Assembly: GCA_024688225.1 (NCBI GenBank)
Contig: JAILEI010000204.1
Location: forward strand, 1-49,501
DNA: 49,501 nt
Origin: Succinivibrionaceae bacterium
GTDB lineage: Bacteria; Pseudomonadota; Gammaproteobacteria; Enterobacterales; Succinivibrionaceae
Direction of reading: 5' to 3'
This document shows positions 25,937 to 34,717 of the stretch, piece after piece. Numbering within the stretch: the first letter of the stretch is position 1; the number at the start of each line of letters is the position of its first letter. Position numbers and translations under genes: made by a program. The notes under the pieces were generated by a model that did not search any database, was not told where the DNA came from, and was given only the letters and a program-made list of their open reading frames with translations.

Positions 25937-25963
25937 GACCGGGCTGTTGCCCGGTCTTTTTTT
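25937..25963 (+). terminator. Rho-independent terminator of fliD
   Basis: An 8-bp stem (GACCGGGC, loop TGTT, GCCCGGTC) is followed by seven T residues, 20 bases after the fliD stop codon. Confidence 0.93.
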
Positions 25964-25990
25964 ATGCCTGAACATAACGGCCCCGCTTAT

Positions 25991-25999
25991 TGCTAGAAT
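25991..25999 (+). promoter_or_regulatory. Extended -10 promoter of sodB
   Basis: TGCTAGAAT fits an extended -10 element about 33 bases upstream of the sodB ATG. No clear -35 is seen, and no convincing Fur box is visible. Confidence 0.45.
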
Positions 26000-26032
26000 A
26001 GTCAGGCATGCAAGCAAAAATAGGAGAAAAAA

Positions 26033-26608
26033 ATGAACCTTGTCCTGCCCCCCCTGCCCTTTGGCCCCAGCGACCTTGAGCCCTTCATCAGCGCCAAGAC
26101 CCTCACCTTCCACCACGGCAAGCACTTCAAGACCTACGTGGATACCGCCAACAGCCTGCTCCACGGCAGCGGCCTTGAGGATCTCAGCATCGAGGAAATG
26201 CTCACCCGCGCCCAGGGCCCCCTGTTCAACAATGTTGCCCAGGCATTCAACCACGGCTTTTACTTTGAGGCCCTGTGCGCCGCCTCTCCGGCGGTGCCCG
26301 AGGCGCTGCTTGGCAAAATCAATGCCTCCTTTGGCGACATGCTGACCTTCACCGAGCTGTTCAGGCAGAAAGCGGTGGGCAACTTTGGCTCAGGCTGGAC
26401 CTGGCTGGTCGAGAGCTTTGACGGCAAGCTGTCAGTCGAGAACACCCCCAACGCCGCCAACCCCATCAGCCTGGGGCTGGGCAAGCCGCTGCTGGTGGTG
26501 GACGTCTGGGAGCATGCCTACTACCTTGACTACCAGAACCGCCGTGCCGACTACGTCAAGGACTTCCTCGGGCACGTGGACTGGAACCTGGTGGCCTCCC
26601 GCCTCTAG
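26033..26608 (+). CDS. sodB: Iron-type superoxide dismutase
   Basis: Dismutates superoxide in the cytosol. The metal ligands are in LTFHHGKHFKTYVD (His), FNHGFYF (His), and DVWEHAYYLDYQNRRADYV (Asp and His). The glutamine in FNNVAQAFNHGF corresponds to Gln69 of iron-type enzymes, so iron is favoured over manganese. Compared with E. coli SodB, two tryptophans near the metal (AQVWNHTFYW) are phenylalanines here (AQAFNHGFYF). The 191-residue length is normal. AGGAG precedes the ATG by about eight bases. It is a single-gene unit convergent with fba, and its presence shows some contact with oxygen. Confidence 0.93.
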   Translation: MNLVLPPLPFGPSDLEPFISAKTLTFHHGKHFKTYVDTANSLLHGSGLEDLSIEEMLTRAQGPLFNNVAQAFNHGFYFEALCAASPAVPEALLGKINASFGDMLTFTELFRQKAVGNFGSGWTWLVESFDGKLSVENTPNAANPISLGLGKPLLVVDVWEHAYYLDYQNRRADYVKDFLGHVDWNLVASRL

Positions 26609-26620
26609 TTCACCGCTTAA

Positions 26621-26655
26621 TAAAAAAACTGCCGCGCAATGCGCGGCAGTTTCCT
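26621..26655 (-). terminator. Terminator shared by fba and sodB
   Basis: An 11-bp stem (AACTGCCGCGC, loop AAT, GCGCGGCAGTT) lies between the convergent stops. On the minus strand it is followed by a run of T residues and serves fba well. On the plus strand only TTCCTT follows, so it is weaker for sodB. Confidence 0.88.
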
Positions 26656-26670
26656 TATGGGCAGGGAAGA

Positions 26671-27750
26671 CTAGAGCTGATCCTTGCTCCCGAGTTGCTC
26701 CATGGCCTCGATGACACGCTCCACCATGGTCTCCTCGCCCCTGCGCAGCCACACGCGCGGATCGTAGTACTTCTTGTTGGGGGCGTCAGCGCCAGTGGGG
26801 TTGCCCAGCTGGGACTGCAGGTACTCCTCATTGCCCTTGTAGTACTCACGGATGCCGTTCCAGTTGGCCCACTGGGTATCGGTGTCGATATTCATCTTCA
26901 CCACGCCGTACGAGACCGCCTCGGCAATCTCGGCCGCGCTCGAGCCCGAGCCGCCGTGGAACACCAGGTTGACTGGCTTGTCGCCCGTGTTGAACTTGTC
27001 CTTGATGAACTGCTGGGAGTCACGCAGGATGGTCGGCTTGAGCTTGACGTTGCCCGGCTTGTAAACGCCATGCACGTTGCCGAATGAGGCGGCAACGGTG
27101 AAGTTCGGGGAGATCTTCATCAGGCGCTCATAGGCATAGGCCACGTCCTTGGGCTGGGTATAGAGTGCGCTCTCATCCTTGTCGGAGTTGTCAACGCCAT
27201 CCTCCTCGCCACCGGTGACGCCCAGCTCAAGCTCGAGGGTCATCCCCATCTTGGCCATGCGCTCGAGGTAGCGGCAGCAGATGTCCACGTTGTCCTCAAG
27301 GCTCTCGGTCGAGAGGTCCAGCATGTGTGAGGAGAACAGCGGCTTGCCATTGCGCTTGAAGTACTCCTCGCCGGCGTCAAGCATGCCGTCGACCCAGGGG
27401 ATCAGCTTCTTGGCGCAGTGGTCAGTGTGCAGGATCACCGGCACACCATAGGACTGGGCGACATTGTGGACATGGAGCGCGCCGGAGATGGCGCCCAGGA
27501 TGGAGGTACCCTGCGGGCGCTCCAGCTTGAGACCCTTGCCCGCGAAGAAGGCTGCGCCGCCGTTAGAGAACTGGACAATCACCGGGGAGTGCGCCTTGGC
27601 GGCAGCCTCCAGCACCGCATTGACGGTGTTGGTGTTAACGCAGTTGACGGCAGGCATGGCGAAGCCATTGTCATGGGCAACCTTGAAGACCTTCTGCACA
27701 TCCTCGCCAGTCACCACGCCAGGCTTAACCACATCTAGAATCTTGGTCAT
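26671..27750 (-). CDS. fbaA: Class II fructose-bisphosphate aldolase
   Basis: Zinc-dependent aldolase interconverting fructose 1,6-bisphosphate with dihydroxyacetone phosphate and glyceraldehyde 3-phosphate. The class II signatures are YGVPVILHTDHCAKKLIPWVDG (zinc histidine) and LELELGVTGGEEDGVDN, and the phosphate-binding LVFHGGSGS is near the C-terminus, followed by VVKMNIDTDTQWA. At 359 residues it is like E. coli FbaA. AAGGAA precedes the ATG. It is the last gene of the talC-to-fba run, downstream of pgk, as in the common pgk-fba order, and has a good terminator. Confidence 0.97.
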   Translation of the reverse strand: MTKILDVVKPGVVTGEDVQKVFKVAHDNGFAMPAVNCVNTNTVNAVLEAAAKAHSPVIVQFSNGGAAFFAGKGLKLERPQGTSILGAISGALHVHNVAQSYGVPVILHTDHCAKKLIPWVDGMLDAGEEYFKRNGKPLFSSHMLDLSTESLEDNVDICCRYLERMAKMGMTLELELGVTGGEEDGVDNSDKDESALYTQPKDVAYAYERLMKISPNFTVAASFGNVHGVYKPGNVKLKPTILRDSQQFIKDKFNTGDKPVNLVFHGGSGSSAAEIAEAVSYGVVKMNIDTDTQWANWNGIREYYKGNEEYLQSQLGNPTGADAPNKKYYDPRVWLRRGEETMVERVIEAMEQLGSKDQL

Positions 27751-27771
27751 TTGTCATTCCTTAAGTTTTGC

Positions 27772-27792
27772 GGGGCAGCGCGCGGCTGCCCC
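27772..27792 (-). other. Hairpin between pgk and fba
   Basis: An 8-bp GC stem (GGGGCAGC / GCTGCCCC, loop of five) lies in the 50-base intercistronic gap. On the minus strand it is followed by GCAAAAC, not a real U-tract, so mRNA stabilisation or a processing boundary is more likely than termination. Confidence 0.5.
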
Positions 27793-27800
27793 TGTACTTG

Positions 27801-28964
27801 CTACTTGGCCTCGGCCGCACGCTTCTCGAGGATCTCCACCGCCGGGAGCTTCTTGCCCTCGACGAACTCGAGGAAGGCGCCGCCGCCCGTTGAGATGTAG
27901 GAGATCTTGGACTGCACGCCAAACTTCTCAATCGCGGAGATGGTGTCGCCACCACCAGCCACCGAGAAGGCGTCAGAGTTGGCAATCGCCTCGGCCAGAG
28001 CCTTGGTGCCGCCCGCGAACTGCTCAAACTCGAAGACACCCACCGGGCCGTTCCACAGGATGGTCTTGGCGTTCTTGATCACCTCGACAATGTTGGCAAT
28101 GGACTTGGGGCCCAGGTCGAAGATCATGTCATCGTCCTGCACGTCCGCGAGATCCACGGTCTTGGCGGGGGTGGACTCGGAGAACTCCTTGCCCACCACC
28201 ACGTCCACAAACTCCGGGACCTTGCCGGAGAGGCGCTTGGCCTCGCCGATAAACTCCTGCTCGCACAATGACTTGCCCACCTTGTGGCCGCCAGCGGCCA
28301 TGAAGGTGTTGGCAATGCCACCGCCCACCACCAGCTGGTCGGCGATCTTGAGCAGCGAGTCGAGGACGGTAATCTTGGTCGAGACCTTGGAGCCGCCGAC
28401 AATCGCCACCATCGGGCGCTGCGGGTTGTCCATGGCCTTGCCCAGGGCCTCCAGCTCCGCCGCAAGCAGCGGGCCGGCGCAGGCCACCGGGGCATACTGG
28501 GCCACGCCATAGGTGGTGCCCTGGGCGCGGTGGGCGGTGCCAAAGGCGTCCATCACGAACACGTCGCAGAGGGCGGCGTACTTGCGGGCCAGATCCTCGG
28601 CGTTCTTCTTCTCGCCCTTGTTGAAGCGGCAGTTCTCAAGGATGGTGATCTCATTCTCCTTGGCCTCCACCCCGTCAAGGTAATCCTTGACCAGGCGCAC
28701 CGGGACATCGACCTTGGAGGCGATGTACTCCTGGACGGGCTTGAGGGAGAACTCCTCGTTGTAGACCCCCTCCTCGGGACGGCCGAGGTGGGAGGTCACC
28801 ATCACCTTGGCACCCTTCTCAAGGGCCAGCTTGATGGTGGGCAGGGTGGCCATGATGCGCTTGTCGGACGCCACCTTGCCATCCTTGATCGGCACATTCA
28901 GGTCCGAGCGGATGAGAACGCGCTTGCCCTTAAGATCGAGATCAGCCATCTTCAAAATAGCCAT
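27801..28964 (-). CDS. pgk: Phosphoglycerate kinase
   Basis: Transfers phosphate between 1,3-bisphosphoglycerate and ADP in glycolysis. The N-terminal substrate signature is [18 protein letters not shown], with [12 protein letters not shown] and [10 protein letters not shown]. In the C-terminal nucleotide domain are [22 protein letters not shown] and [13 protein letters not shown]. At 387 residues it is full-length. An AAGGAG site precedes the ATG by about nine bases. It sits between tkt (76-base gap with a hairpin) and fba in the same direction. Confidence 0.97.
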   Translation of the reverse strand: MAILKMADLDLKGKRVLIRSDLNVPIKDGKVASDKRIMATLPTIKLALEKGAKVMVTSHLGRPEEGVYNEEFSLKPVQEYIASKVDVPVRLVKDYLDGVEAKENEITILENCRFNKGEKKNAEDLARKYAALCDVFVMDAFGTAHRAQGTTYGVAQYAPVACAGPLLAAELEALGKAMDNPQRPMVAIVGGSKVSTKITVLDSLLKIADQLVVGGGIANTFMAAGGHKVGKSLCEQEFIGEAKRLSGKVPEFVDVVVGKEFSESTPAKTVDLADVQDDDMIFDLGPKSIANIVEVIKNAKTILWNGPVGVFEFEQFAGGTKALAEAIANSDAFSVAGGGDTISAIEKFGVQSKISYISTGGGAFLEFVEGKKLPAVEILEKRAAEAK

Positions 28965-29009
28965 TGATGCATCTCCTTGTGCAATAAGAAAAAGTTATCC
29001 AAAATGGAA

Positions 29010-29032
29010 CCGGGATGGCGCTGCCATCCCGG
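29010..29032 (-). other. Hairpin between tkt and pgk
   Basis: A perfect 10-bp stem (CCGGGATGGC, loop GCT, GCCATCCCGG) eight bases past the tkt stop. On the minus strand TTCCATTTTGG follows, a poor U-tract. It could be a partial terminator or an RNA-stability element. Confidence 0.55.
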
Positions 29033-29040
29033 AAAGTTGG

Positions 29041-31035
29041 CTAGCGGAGGACTTCCTCGGCCGCCTTGACCACATTCTCGACCGTGAAGCCGAACTTGGG
29101 GAACAGCTCCCCGGCGGGGCCGGACGCGCCGAAGCAGTCCATGCCCACGACCTTGCCGTCCAGGCCGACGTACTTGTACCACAGGCCAGTCGAGCCGGCC
29201 TCAACCGCCACGCGGGCGCGCACGGCCGGGGGCAGCACACTGTCCTTGTAGGACTGATCCTGGCGATCAAAGGCCTCGAAGCAGGGCATCGACACCACCC
29301 GCACCTTGCGACCCTTGCCGGCGAGCTCCTCAGCGGCATGGAAGGCCAGCGCCACCTCGGAGCCAGTGGCCAGCAGGATGACGTCGGGGGTGCCGGCGCA
29401 GTCCTTGAGCACATAGCCGCCGCGGGCGATGTTCGCCACCTGCTCGAGATCGCGGGGCATCTGCTCCAGCCCCTGGCGGGTGCACACGATGTCACTCGGC
29501 CCAGTGGTGCGGGCAATCATCTGCGCCCAGGCCGCGGCAGTCTCGACCTGGTCGCATGGGCGCCAGGTGTCGAGGTTCGGCACCAGGCGCAGCGTGGAGG
29601 TCTGCTCCACCGGCTGGTGGGTCGGGCCATCCTCTCCCACGCCAATGGAGTCGTGGGTGAAGACGTAAAGGGCGGGGATCTCCATCAGCGCGGACATCCT
29701 GATGGCATTGCGCGCGTACTCGGAGAAGATGAGGAAGGTGCCGCCATAGGGGCGGAAGCCGCCATGCAGCAGCATGCCGTTGTTGCCGGCGCACATCGCA
29801 AACTCCCTCACGCCCCAGTGGAGGTAGTTGCCATCGAACTTGCCGGGCAGGATCTCATGGGACTCCTTGTTGATGGTCAGGTTGGAGGGCGCCAGGTCGG
29901 CGGAGCCGCCCACAAACTCAGGCAGCATCTTGGCAAAGAAGTCGAGGGCGTTCTGGCTGGCCTTGCGGGTGGCCACCTTCTGCGGGTTGGACTGCAACTG
30001 CGAGAGGAAATCGGCGGTCTTCTGCTCAAATCCCTCCGGCAGGCGCCCCTCAAGGCGGCGCTTGAACTCAGCGGCAAGCTCAGGGTACTTCTCGGCATAG
30101 GCGCCAAAGAGCCCTTTCCACTCCGCCTCCAGGCGCTCGCCCTGCTCGACCGCGCTCCACTCCTTGTAAATCCCCTCGGGGATCTCAAAGGGCGGGTAGT
30201 TCCAGCCCAGGGCCTCACGGGTCAGCTTGATCTCGTCATCGCCAAGGGGCGCGCCATGCGATGCGGACTTGCCGCCCTTGTTGGGAGATCCAAAGCCAAT
30301 GGTGGTGTGGCAGATGATCAGCGAGGGATGCTCGGTGTCAGCCTTGGCGGCGGCAATGGCCTCGCGGAGCTTCGCCCCATCGTGACCGTCAACCTCGAGC
30401 ACCTGCCAGTGATAGCCCTCAAAGCGCTTGCGGGTGTCATCGCCAAACCAGTTCTTGATCTCGCCGTCAATGGAGATGCCATTGGAGTCATAAAGCACCA
30501 CCAGCTTGCCAAGGCCCAGGGTGCCGGCAAAGGAGCAGGCCTCGTGGGACAGGCCCTCCATCATGCAGCCATCGCCCATGAAGGCGTAAGTGTAGTGGTC
30601 AACCACCGGGAAGCCCGGGCGGTTGAACTGGCTGGCAAGCACCCGCTCCGCAAGCGCCATGCCCACGGCGTTGGCAATGCCCTGCCCCAGCGGGCCGGTG
30701 GTGGTCTCCACCCCCGGCACCCACCCATGCTCAGGGTGGCCAGGGGTCTTGGAGCCGCACTGCCTGAAGCGCTTGAGCTCCTCAATCGGCAGGTCGTACC
30801 CGCTCAGGTGGAGGAGCGAGTAAATCAGCATCGAGGCATGGCCGTTGGACAGGACAAAGCGGTCCCGGTTGGGCCACTTGGGATCCTTGGGGTTGTGGTG
30901 CAGGAAGCCGCGCCACAGCGCCTCCGCCATGTCCGCCATGCCCATGGGGGCACCGGGGTGGCCGGAATTGGCCTTTTGCACGCCGTCCATGCTCAGGGCA
31001 CGCACTGCATTGGCAAGTTCGCGATATTCTGCCAT
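29041..31035 (-). CDS. tkt: Transketolase
   Basis: Thiamine-diphosphate enzyme moving two-carbon units between sugar phosphates in the non-oxidative pentose phosphate pathway. The N-terminal signature is [20 protein letters not shown], the cofactor motif begins [10 protein letters not shown] and continues to [12 protein letters not shown], and the pyrimidine domain contains [20 protein letters not shown]. At 664 residues it is the same size as E. coli TktA. GGAGAG precedes the ATG. It lies next to pgk, as in the tktA-epd-pgk-fbaA order of many gammaproteobacteria, but epd is absent, so pyridoxal phosphate synthesis by that route must be encoded elsewhere or not exist. Confidence 0.97.
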   Translation of the reverse strand: MAEYRELANAVRALSMDGVQKANSGHPGAPMGMADMAEALWRGFLHHNPKDPKWPNRDRFVLSNGHASMLIYSLLHLSGYDLPIEELKRFRQCGSKTPGHPEHGWVPGVETTTGPLGQGIANAVGMALAERVLASQFNRPGFPVVDHYTYAFMGDGCMMEGLSHEACSFAGTLGLGKLVVLYDSNGISIDGEIKNWFGDDTRKRFEGYHWQVLEVDGHDGAKLREAIAAAKADTEHPSLIICHTTIGFGSPNKGGKSASHGAPLGDDEIKLTREALGWNYPPFEIPEGIYKEWSAVEQGERLEAEWKGLFGAYAEKYPELAAEFKRRLEGRLPEGFEQKTADFLSQLQSNPQKVATRKASQNALDFFAKMLPEFVGGSADLAPSNLTINKESHEILPGKFDGNYLHWGVREFAMCAGNNGMLLHGGFRPYGGTFLIFSEYARNAIRMSALMEIPALYVFTHDSIGVGEDGPTHQPVEQTSTLRLVPNLDTWRPCDQVETAAAWAQMIARTTGPSDIVCTRQGLEQMPRDLEQVANIARGGYVLKDCAGTPDVILLATGSEVALAFHAAEELAGKGRKVRVVSMPCFEAFDRQDQSYKDSVLPPAVRARVAVEAGSTGLWYKYVGLDGKVVGMDCFGASGPAGELFPKFGFTVENVVKAAEEVLR

Positions 31036-31077
31036 TTTTCTCTCTCCTTACGTTGTTGCTATGGTTGCCGGCCGCGC

Positions 31078-32289
31078 CTAATCCAGGGGCTGGCCGTTAA
31101 TCTTCACCTGCAGGCCCTCGATGGCAATGTCACAGTCATAGCCATCGCCGGACTGCTTGAGGTACTGCGCCAGGCCAAACATGGCGATCGCATCCTGCGC
31201 GCTCTTGGACAGGTCCGAGAGGTGGGCCTTGAATGCCCCCTTGCTCTGATCCTCATGCGCAAAGTTCAGGGTGCCGGAGCCCGAGGAGGTAAGCTTGAGG
31301 CCCAGATCCTTAATCATGCCGCCGGCGTCCTTGAGGTTTAGCACCACGTCCAGCTGGTCAAGCTGGAGTGACACCTGATCGTTGGCCCAGTACTTCTCAA
31401 AGGGGGTGTCAGGGGACACATTGGAAAGCATCTCCCGCTTCATTTCGCCAATGGTGCCCTTGGACCTGAGGCTCTGGGCCTGGCCCTTGTCCTCGAGGCT
31501 CACGCCAAAGATCAGTGGCACCCCATCCCCCTTGGACTCACCGGTCCTGAGGCTAAGGTCAAGCTCATCGAGGAAGGAATCAGCCTCGACCAGGTTGATG
31601 TCATCCATGCCGATGTCAATGTCAAAGGACTCCACGGTCTTCTGATCAGCCTGGGTCAGACCGGTGGACTTAACCTCCACCTTGCCGATGGAGGCCGCCT
31701 CGGACCGGATCCCGGTGAGCTCCAGCTCAACATCAACCTTGCCACCATTGTTGTTGCCCTTGGCCTCAATCTCAAGTCCCAGGGCATCCTGCACTGGGGC
31801 CTTGGCCAGGCCCTTGTCGCCGCGCGACATCACCTCGGGGAAGCCCGAGACATACCCATCCTGGTAGAGGAGCTTGCCGCCCAGGCGGCCCTTGAACTCA
31901 CCGGACAGGACATTGACATTGATGGCAGACTTGAGATCCGCGGACTTGAACTGCTTATTGGGCTGGTTGAGCACACTGAGGTCCGGGACCATCTCCACGC
32001 TGCCGAGACCGGCCTCGCTGTGGATCTTGATTTCCTGCTGCTTGTCCCCGTTGCGGAGCAGCAGCACCCCGTCCTCTGTTGAAAATCCCTTCTCACGGGC
32101 CTCGTAGGTGACGCTCAGGCCCTTCAGCGACTCATCAGTGGCCGCCATCTTCTTTACCTGATCGTTGAGCCCAGAAAATGACTTTTGCAGCGAGGGCTCA
32201 ATCTGCGAGGCGGTGTACTTGATTCCGCCCAGGTATGCGGCGCCCAGCAGGACTGCCAGGCCACCCACCGCCAGGGGCAATTTGTTCAT
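31078..32289 (-). CDS. DUF945 (YdgA-like) family protein
   Basis: A 403-residue protein of the DUF945/YdgA family, inner-membrane-anchored periplasmic proteins of unknown function. The N-terminus has one hydrophobic segment (KLPLAVGGLAVLLGAAYLGGIKYTAS) that could be an anchor or uncleaved signal, then the family-like QIEPSLQKSFSGLNDQVKKMA. The rest is soluble, beta-rich and repetitive in GEFKGRLGGKLLYQDG and KGDGVPLIFGVSLEDKG type strands. AAGGAA lies about 11 bases before the ATG. It sits between talC and tkt, an unexpected place for an envelope protein, and may simply share their transcript. Confidence 0.82.
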   Translation of the reverse strand: MNKLPLAVGGLAVLLGAAYLGGIKYTASQIEPSLQKSFSGLNDQVKKMAATDESLKGLSVTYEAREKGFSTEDGVLLLRNGDKQQEIKIHSEAGLGSVEMVPDLSVLNQPNKQFKSADLKSAINVNVLSGEFKGRLGGKLLYQDGYVSGFPEVMSRGDKGLAKAPVQDALGLEIEAKGNNNGGKVDVELELTGIRSEAASIGKVEVKSTGLTQADQKTVESFDIDIGMDDINLVEADSFLDELDLSLRTGESKGDGVPLIFGVSLEDKGQAQSLRSKGTIGEMKREMLSNVSPDTPFEKYWANDQVSLQLDQLDVVLNLKDAGGMIKDLGLKLTSSGSGTLNFAHEDQSKGAFKAHLSDLSKSAQDAIAMFGLAQYLKQSGDGYDCDIAIEGLQVKINGQPLD

Positions 32290-32317
32290 GGGTTACAGGT
32301 TCCTTGTTTACTGCGCG

Positions 32318-32367
32318 TGGGCCGCGACTGGCGCGGCCCATTTCAGGAATCCCCATATCCTGGGGAT
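32318..32367 (-). other. Two hairpins between talC and the DUF945 gene
   Basis: Two inverted repeats lie in the 92-base gap: TGGGCCGCG / CGCGGCCCA (32318-32340) and ATCCCCA / TGGGGAT (32349-32367). Neither is followed by a U-tract on the minus strand, so they may tune the expression of downstream genes rather than end transcription. Confidence 0.5.
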
Positions 32368-32381
32368 GAGACAGGATCCAA

Positions 32382-33035
32382 TCAGCCAAAGACCTTGCGG
32401 TAGTCAGCCTGGAACTTCTCGATGCCCTGGTCGGTGAGCGGGTGGTGGGTCATCTGCTCAATCACCTTGTAGGGGACCGTGGCAATGTGGGCGCCGGCGA
32501 GGGCGCAGTCGGTGACATGGATGGGGTTGCGCACCGAGGCCGCAATGATCTGGGTGTCGATGTCGTCAGCCATCATGAACATCTCGGAGATCTCCTTAAT
32601 GAGATCCACGCCACGCTGGGAGATGTCATCCAGGCGGCCCAGGAACGGCGAGACATAGGTGGCGCCGGCGCGGGCAGCAAGCAGGGCCTGGTTGGCGCTG
32701 AAGATCAGGGTCACATTGGTCTTGATCCCCTCGAGGTGGCAGCGGTGGCAGGCCTTGAGCCCCTCCACGGTCATCGGGATCTTCACAATCATGTTCTTGT
32801 GGATGGCGGCAATCTCACGCGCCTCGCGCATCATCCCCTCGGCATCGAGGGTGGTGGCCTTGACCTCACCGCTGATGGGACCATCGACAATGGAGGCAAT
32901 CTCCTTGATCACTTCCTTGAAGTCGCGCCCTTCCTTGGCAATCAGGGAAGGGTTGGTGGTGACGCCGCAAATGACGCCCATGTCATTGGCCTTGCGAATG
33001 TCCTCAACGTTGGCAGTGTCAATGAAAAAACGCAT
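32382..33035 (-). CDS. talC: Transaldolase, small TalC-type
   Basis: Transfers dihydroxyacetone units between sugar phosphates in the pentose phosphate pathway, through a Schiff-base lysine. The sequence [36 protein letters not shown], the lysine-containing MIVKIPMT and [32 protein letters not shown] closely follow the 212-220-residue TalC/MipB group known from Bacillus, rather than the ~317-residue TalB of E. coli. Fructose-6-phosphate aldolase is a relative, but the F in SPFLGRLDD favours transaldolase. The ATG at 33035 (217 residues) has AAAGGAGAG upstream. The track start at 33104 adds residues without family support. It is the first gene of the run ending in fba. Confidence 0.9.
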   Translation of the reverse strand: MRFFIDTANVEDIRKANDMGVICGVTTNPSLIAKEGRDFKEVIKEIASIVDGPISGEVKATTLDAEGMMREAREIAAIHKNMIVKIPMTVEGLKACHRCHLEGIKTNVTLIFSANQALLAARAGATYVSPFLGRLDDISQRGVDLIKEISEMFMMADDIDTQIIAASVRNPIHVTDCALAGAHIATVPYKVIEQMTHHPLTDQGIEKFQADYRKVFG

Positions 33036-33181
33036 AGATCTCTCCTTTCCAAAAGGCATCCAGTGGCAATCCCTGCACTGTGGGCCCGCCTCCGGCCATT
33101 CCATGGCGGGAACAGGCGCCAGGCAGTCATGCCCAAACGCATCCCGGGCAAAACGCCTGGGGACGCAAAAACCCAGACCGC

Positions 33182-33211
33182 ATTATGAGCCGAAAAAAGC
33201 GCCTTACGCAA
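33182..33211 (-). promoter_or_regulatory. Promoter of the talC-tkt-pgk-fba run
   Basis: On the minus strand TTGCGT, an 18-base spacer and CATAAT lie about 147 bases upstream of the talC ATG. The spacer holds a run of six T residues. Confidence 0.5.
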
Positions 33212-33467
33212 GGTGTTTAAGGGCAATGGCGGGGGCGGAAACCCGCCTGCGGCACTGCCCCGCCCAAGGTCTGCCCCCGGCCTGCGCGGGATGCCTGCGC
33301 ATATACCGCCCCCGCGCTTGGGCAGGGGTCTGGGCCAGGATGGTCTTATTTCATAAAAATTGATATATAACAACCAGTAGCATAGGCATAAGTCTCATCA
33401 CCCGAAATGGCGGCGACTCCCCTGGGGGGCCACCACCCCACCGCCCCAGCCACCCTGCCCAAAAACT
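33212..33467. other. Intergenic region between talC and metK promoters
   Basis: The whole gap from talC to metK is 513 bases. This middle part is GC-rich on the talC side and AT-rich around 33350-33380. I see no ORF with a convincing start, no tRNA, and no SAM riboswitch-like leader in front of metK. A small RNA cannot be excluded. Confidence 0.4.
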
Positions 33468-33495
33468 TTGCCCCCCCTGCTTATTGGCTTATAAT
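33468..33495 (+). promoter_or_regulatory. Promoter of metK
   Basis: TTGCCC, a 16-base spacer and a perfect TATAAT lie 53 bases before the metK ATG. I could not make out a MetJ-type met box (AGACGTCT repeats). Confidence 0.65.
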
Positions 33496-33548
33496 CAACC
33501 CGCTACCCCCTCCACAGAAGCGTACTTTTTTCATCCGAGAACGAAAAC

Positions 33549-34700
33549 ATGACGAGACTATTCACTTCAGAGTCAGTGTCTGAGGGGCATCCTGACAAGG
33601 TCGCAGACCAGATTTCCGACACCGTGCTTGATGCCATCATTGCCAAGGATCCCAACGCCCATGTTGCCTGCGAGACCCTGGTCAAGACCGGCATGGTGCT
33701 GCTCGCCGGAGAGATCTCAACCACGGCGGAGGTAAACCTGGAGCCCCTGGTGCGCAAGGCGGTGTGCGACATCGGCTATGACAACACCGAGGTTGGCTTT
33801 GACGGCCGCTACTGCGCGTTCATCAACGCCATTGGCGAGCAGTCCCCGGACATCAACCAGGGCGTGTCCCGCGACAAGCCCGAGGATCAGGGCGCAGGCG
33901 ACCAGGGGCTGATGTTCGGCTACGCGGTCAACGAGACCCCGGTGCTGATGCCCGCCCCCATCACCTATGCCCACCTCCTGGTCAGGCGCCAGTCCGAGGC
34001 CCGGCGCATGGGCACCCTGCCCTGGCTGCGACCCGACGCCAAGAGCCAGGTGACCTTCGTCTACGACGATGACGGCAAGCCGGTTGCGGTGGACACGGTG
34101 GTGCTCTCCACCCAGCACGATCCCGGGGTGTCGCTTGAGATTGTCACCGAGGGCGTGATGGATGAAATCATCAAAAAGGTCATCCCGCCGCGCCTGCTGA
34201 CCAAGGAGACCAAGTACTTCATCAACCCCACGGGGCGCTTCGTCATCGGCGGGCCGGTGGGCGACTGCGGGCTCACCGGGCGCAAGATCATCGTCGACAC
34301 CTATGGCGGCGCGGCCCGCCACGGCGGCGGCGCCTTCTCAGGCAAGGATCCCTCCAAGGTCGACCGCAGCGCCGCCTACGCCGCGCGCTACGTGGCCAAG
34401 AACGTGGTGGCCGCGGGACTGGCCGGGCGCTGCGAGATCCAGATCTCCTACGCCATTGGCGTGGCCCGCCCGGTCTCAATCAGCGTCAACACCTTTGGCA
34501 CGGGCACCGTGCCTGATGAGCGGATTGCGGCGGCGGTGGACAAGATCTTCGACCTGCGGCCCTATGGGCTCATCAAGATGCTCTCGCTGCTGCGCCCCAT
34601 CTATGCCCCCACCGCCGCCTACGGCCACTTCGGCCGCGATGGCTTCCCGTGGGAGCAGACCGACCGCGTCGAGGCGCTTAGGTCCGAGCTTATGAGCTGA
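33549..34700 (+). CDS. metK: S-adenosylmethionine synthetase
   Basis: Makes S-adenosylmethionine from methionine and ATP. Seen are the N-terminal [34 protein letters not shown], and the phosphate-binding [29 protein letters not shown] loop. The 383-residue length is the same as in E. coli. It is a single-gene unit whose stop lies 17 bases from that of the convergent DUF5718 gene. No riboswitch is visible upstream. Confidence 0.97.
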   Translation: MTRLFTSESVSEGHPDKVADQISDTVLDAIIAKDPNAHVACETLVKTGMVLLAGEISTTAEVNLEPLVRKAVCDIGYDNTEVGFDGRYCAFINAIGEQSPDINQGVSRDKPEDQGAGDQGLMFGYAVNETPVLMPAPITYAHLLVRRQSEARRMGTLPWLRPDAKSQVTFVYDDDGKPVAVDTVVLSTQHDPGVSLEIVTEGVMDEIIKKVIPPRLLTKETKYFINPTGRFVIGGPVGDCGLTGRKIIVDTYGGAARHGGGAFSGKDPSKVDRSAAYAARYVAKNVVAAGLAGRCEIQISYAIGVARPVSISVNTFGTGTVPDERIAAAVDKIFDLRPYGLIKMLSLLRPIYAPTAAYGHFGRDGFPWEQTDRVEALRSELMS

Positions 34701-34717
34701 TCCCAGGCAGGCGGCCC

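Noticed and set aside
31088-31096. GCCGTTAAT sequence resembling a sigma-28 -10 element
   Set aside because: It lies inside the 3' end of the DUF945 coding sequence, has no TAAAG -35 at the right distance and points at no gene start on the plus strand.
28807-31341. 844-residue plus-strand ORF opposite tkt
   Set aside because: Lies antisense to the unmistakable transketolase gene, has shadow-type composition and no recognisable motif.
33350-33548. Possible SAM-sensing riboswitch before metK
   Set aside because: I could not find the paired regions or kink-turn features of SAM riboswitches; only a promoter and leader are supported.
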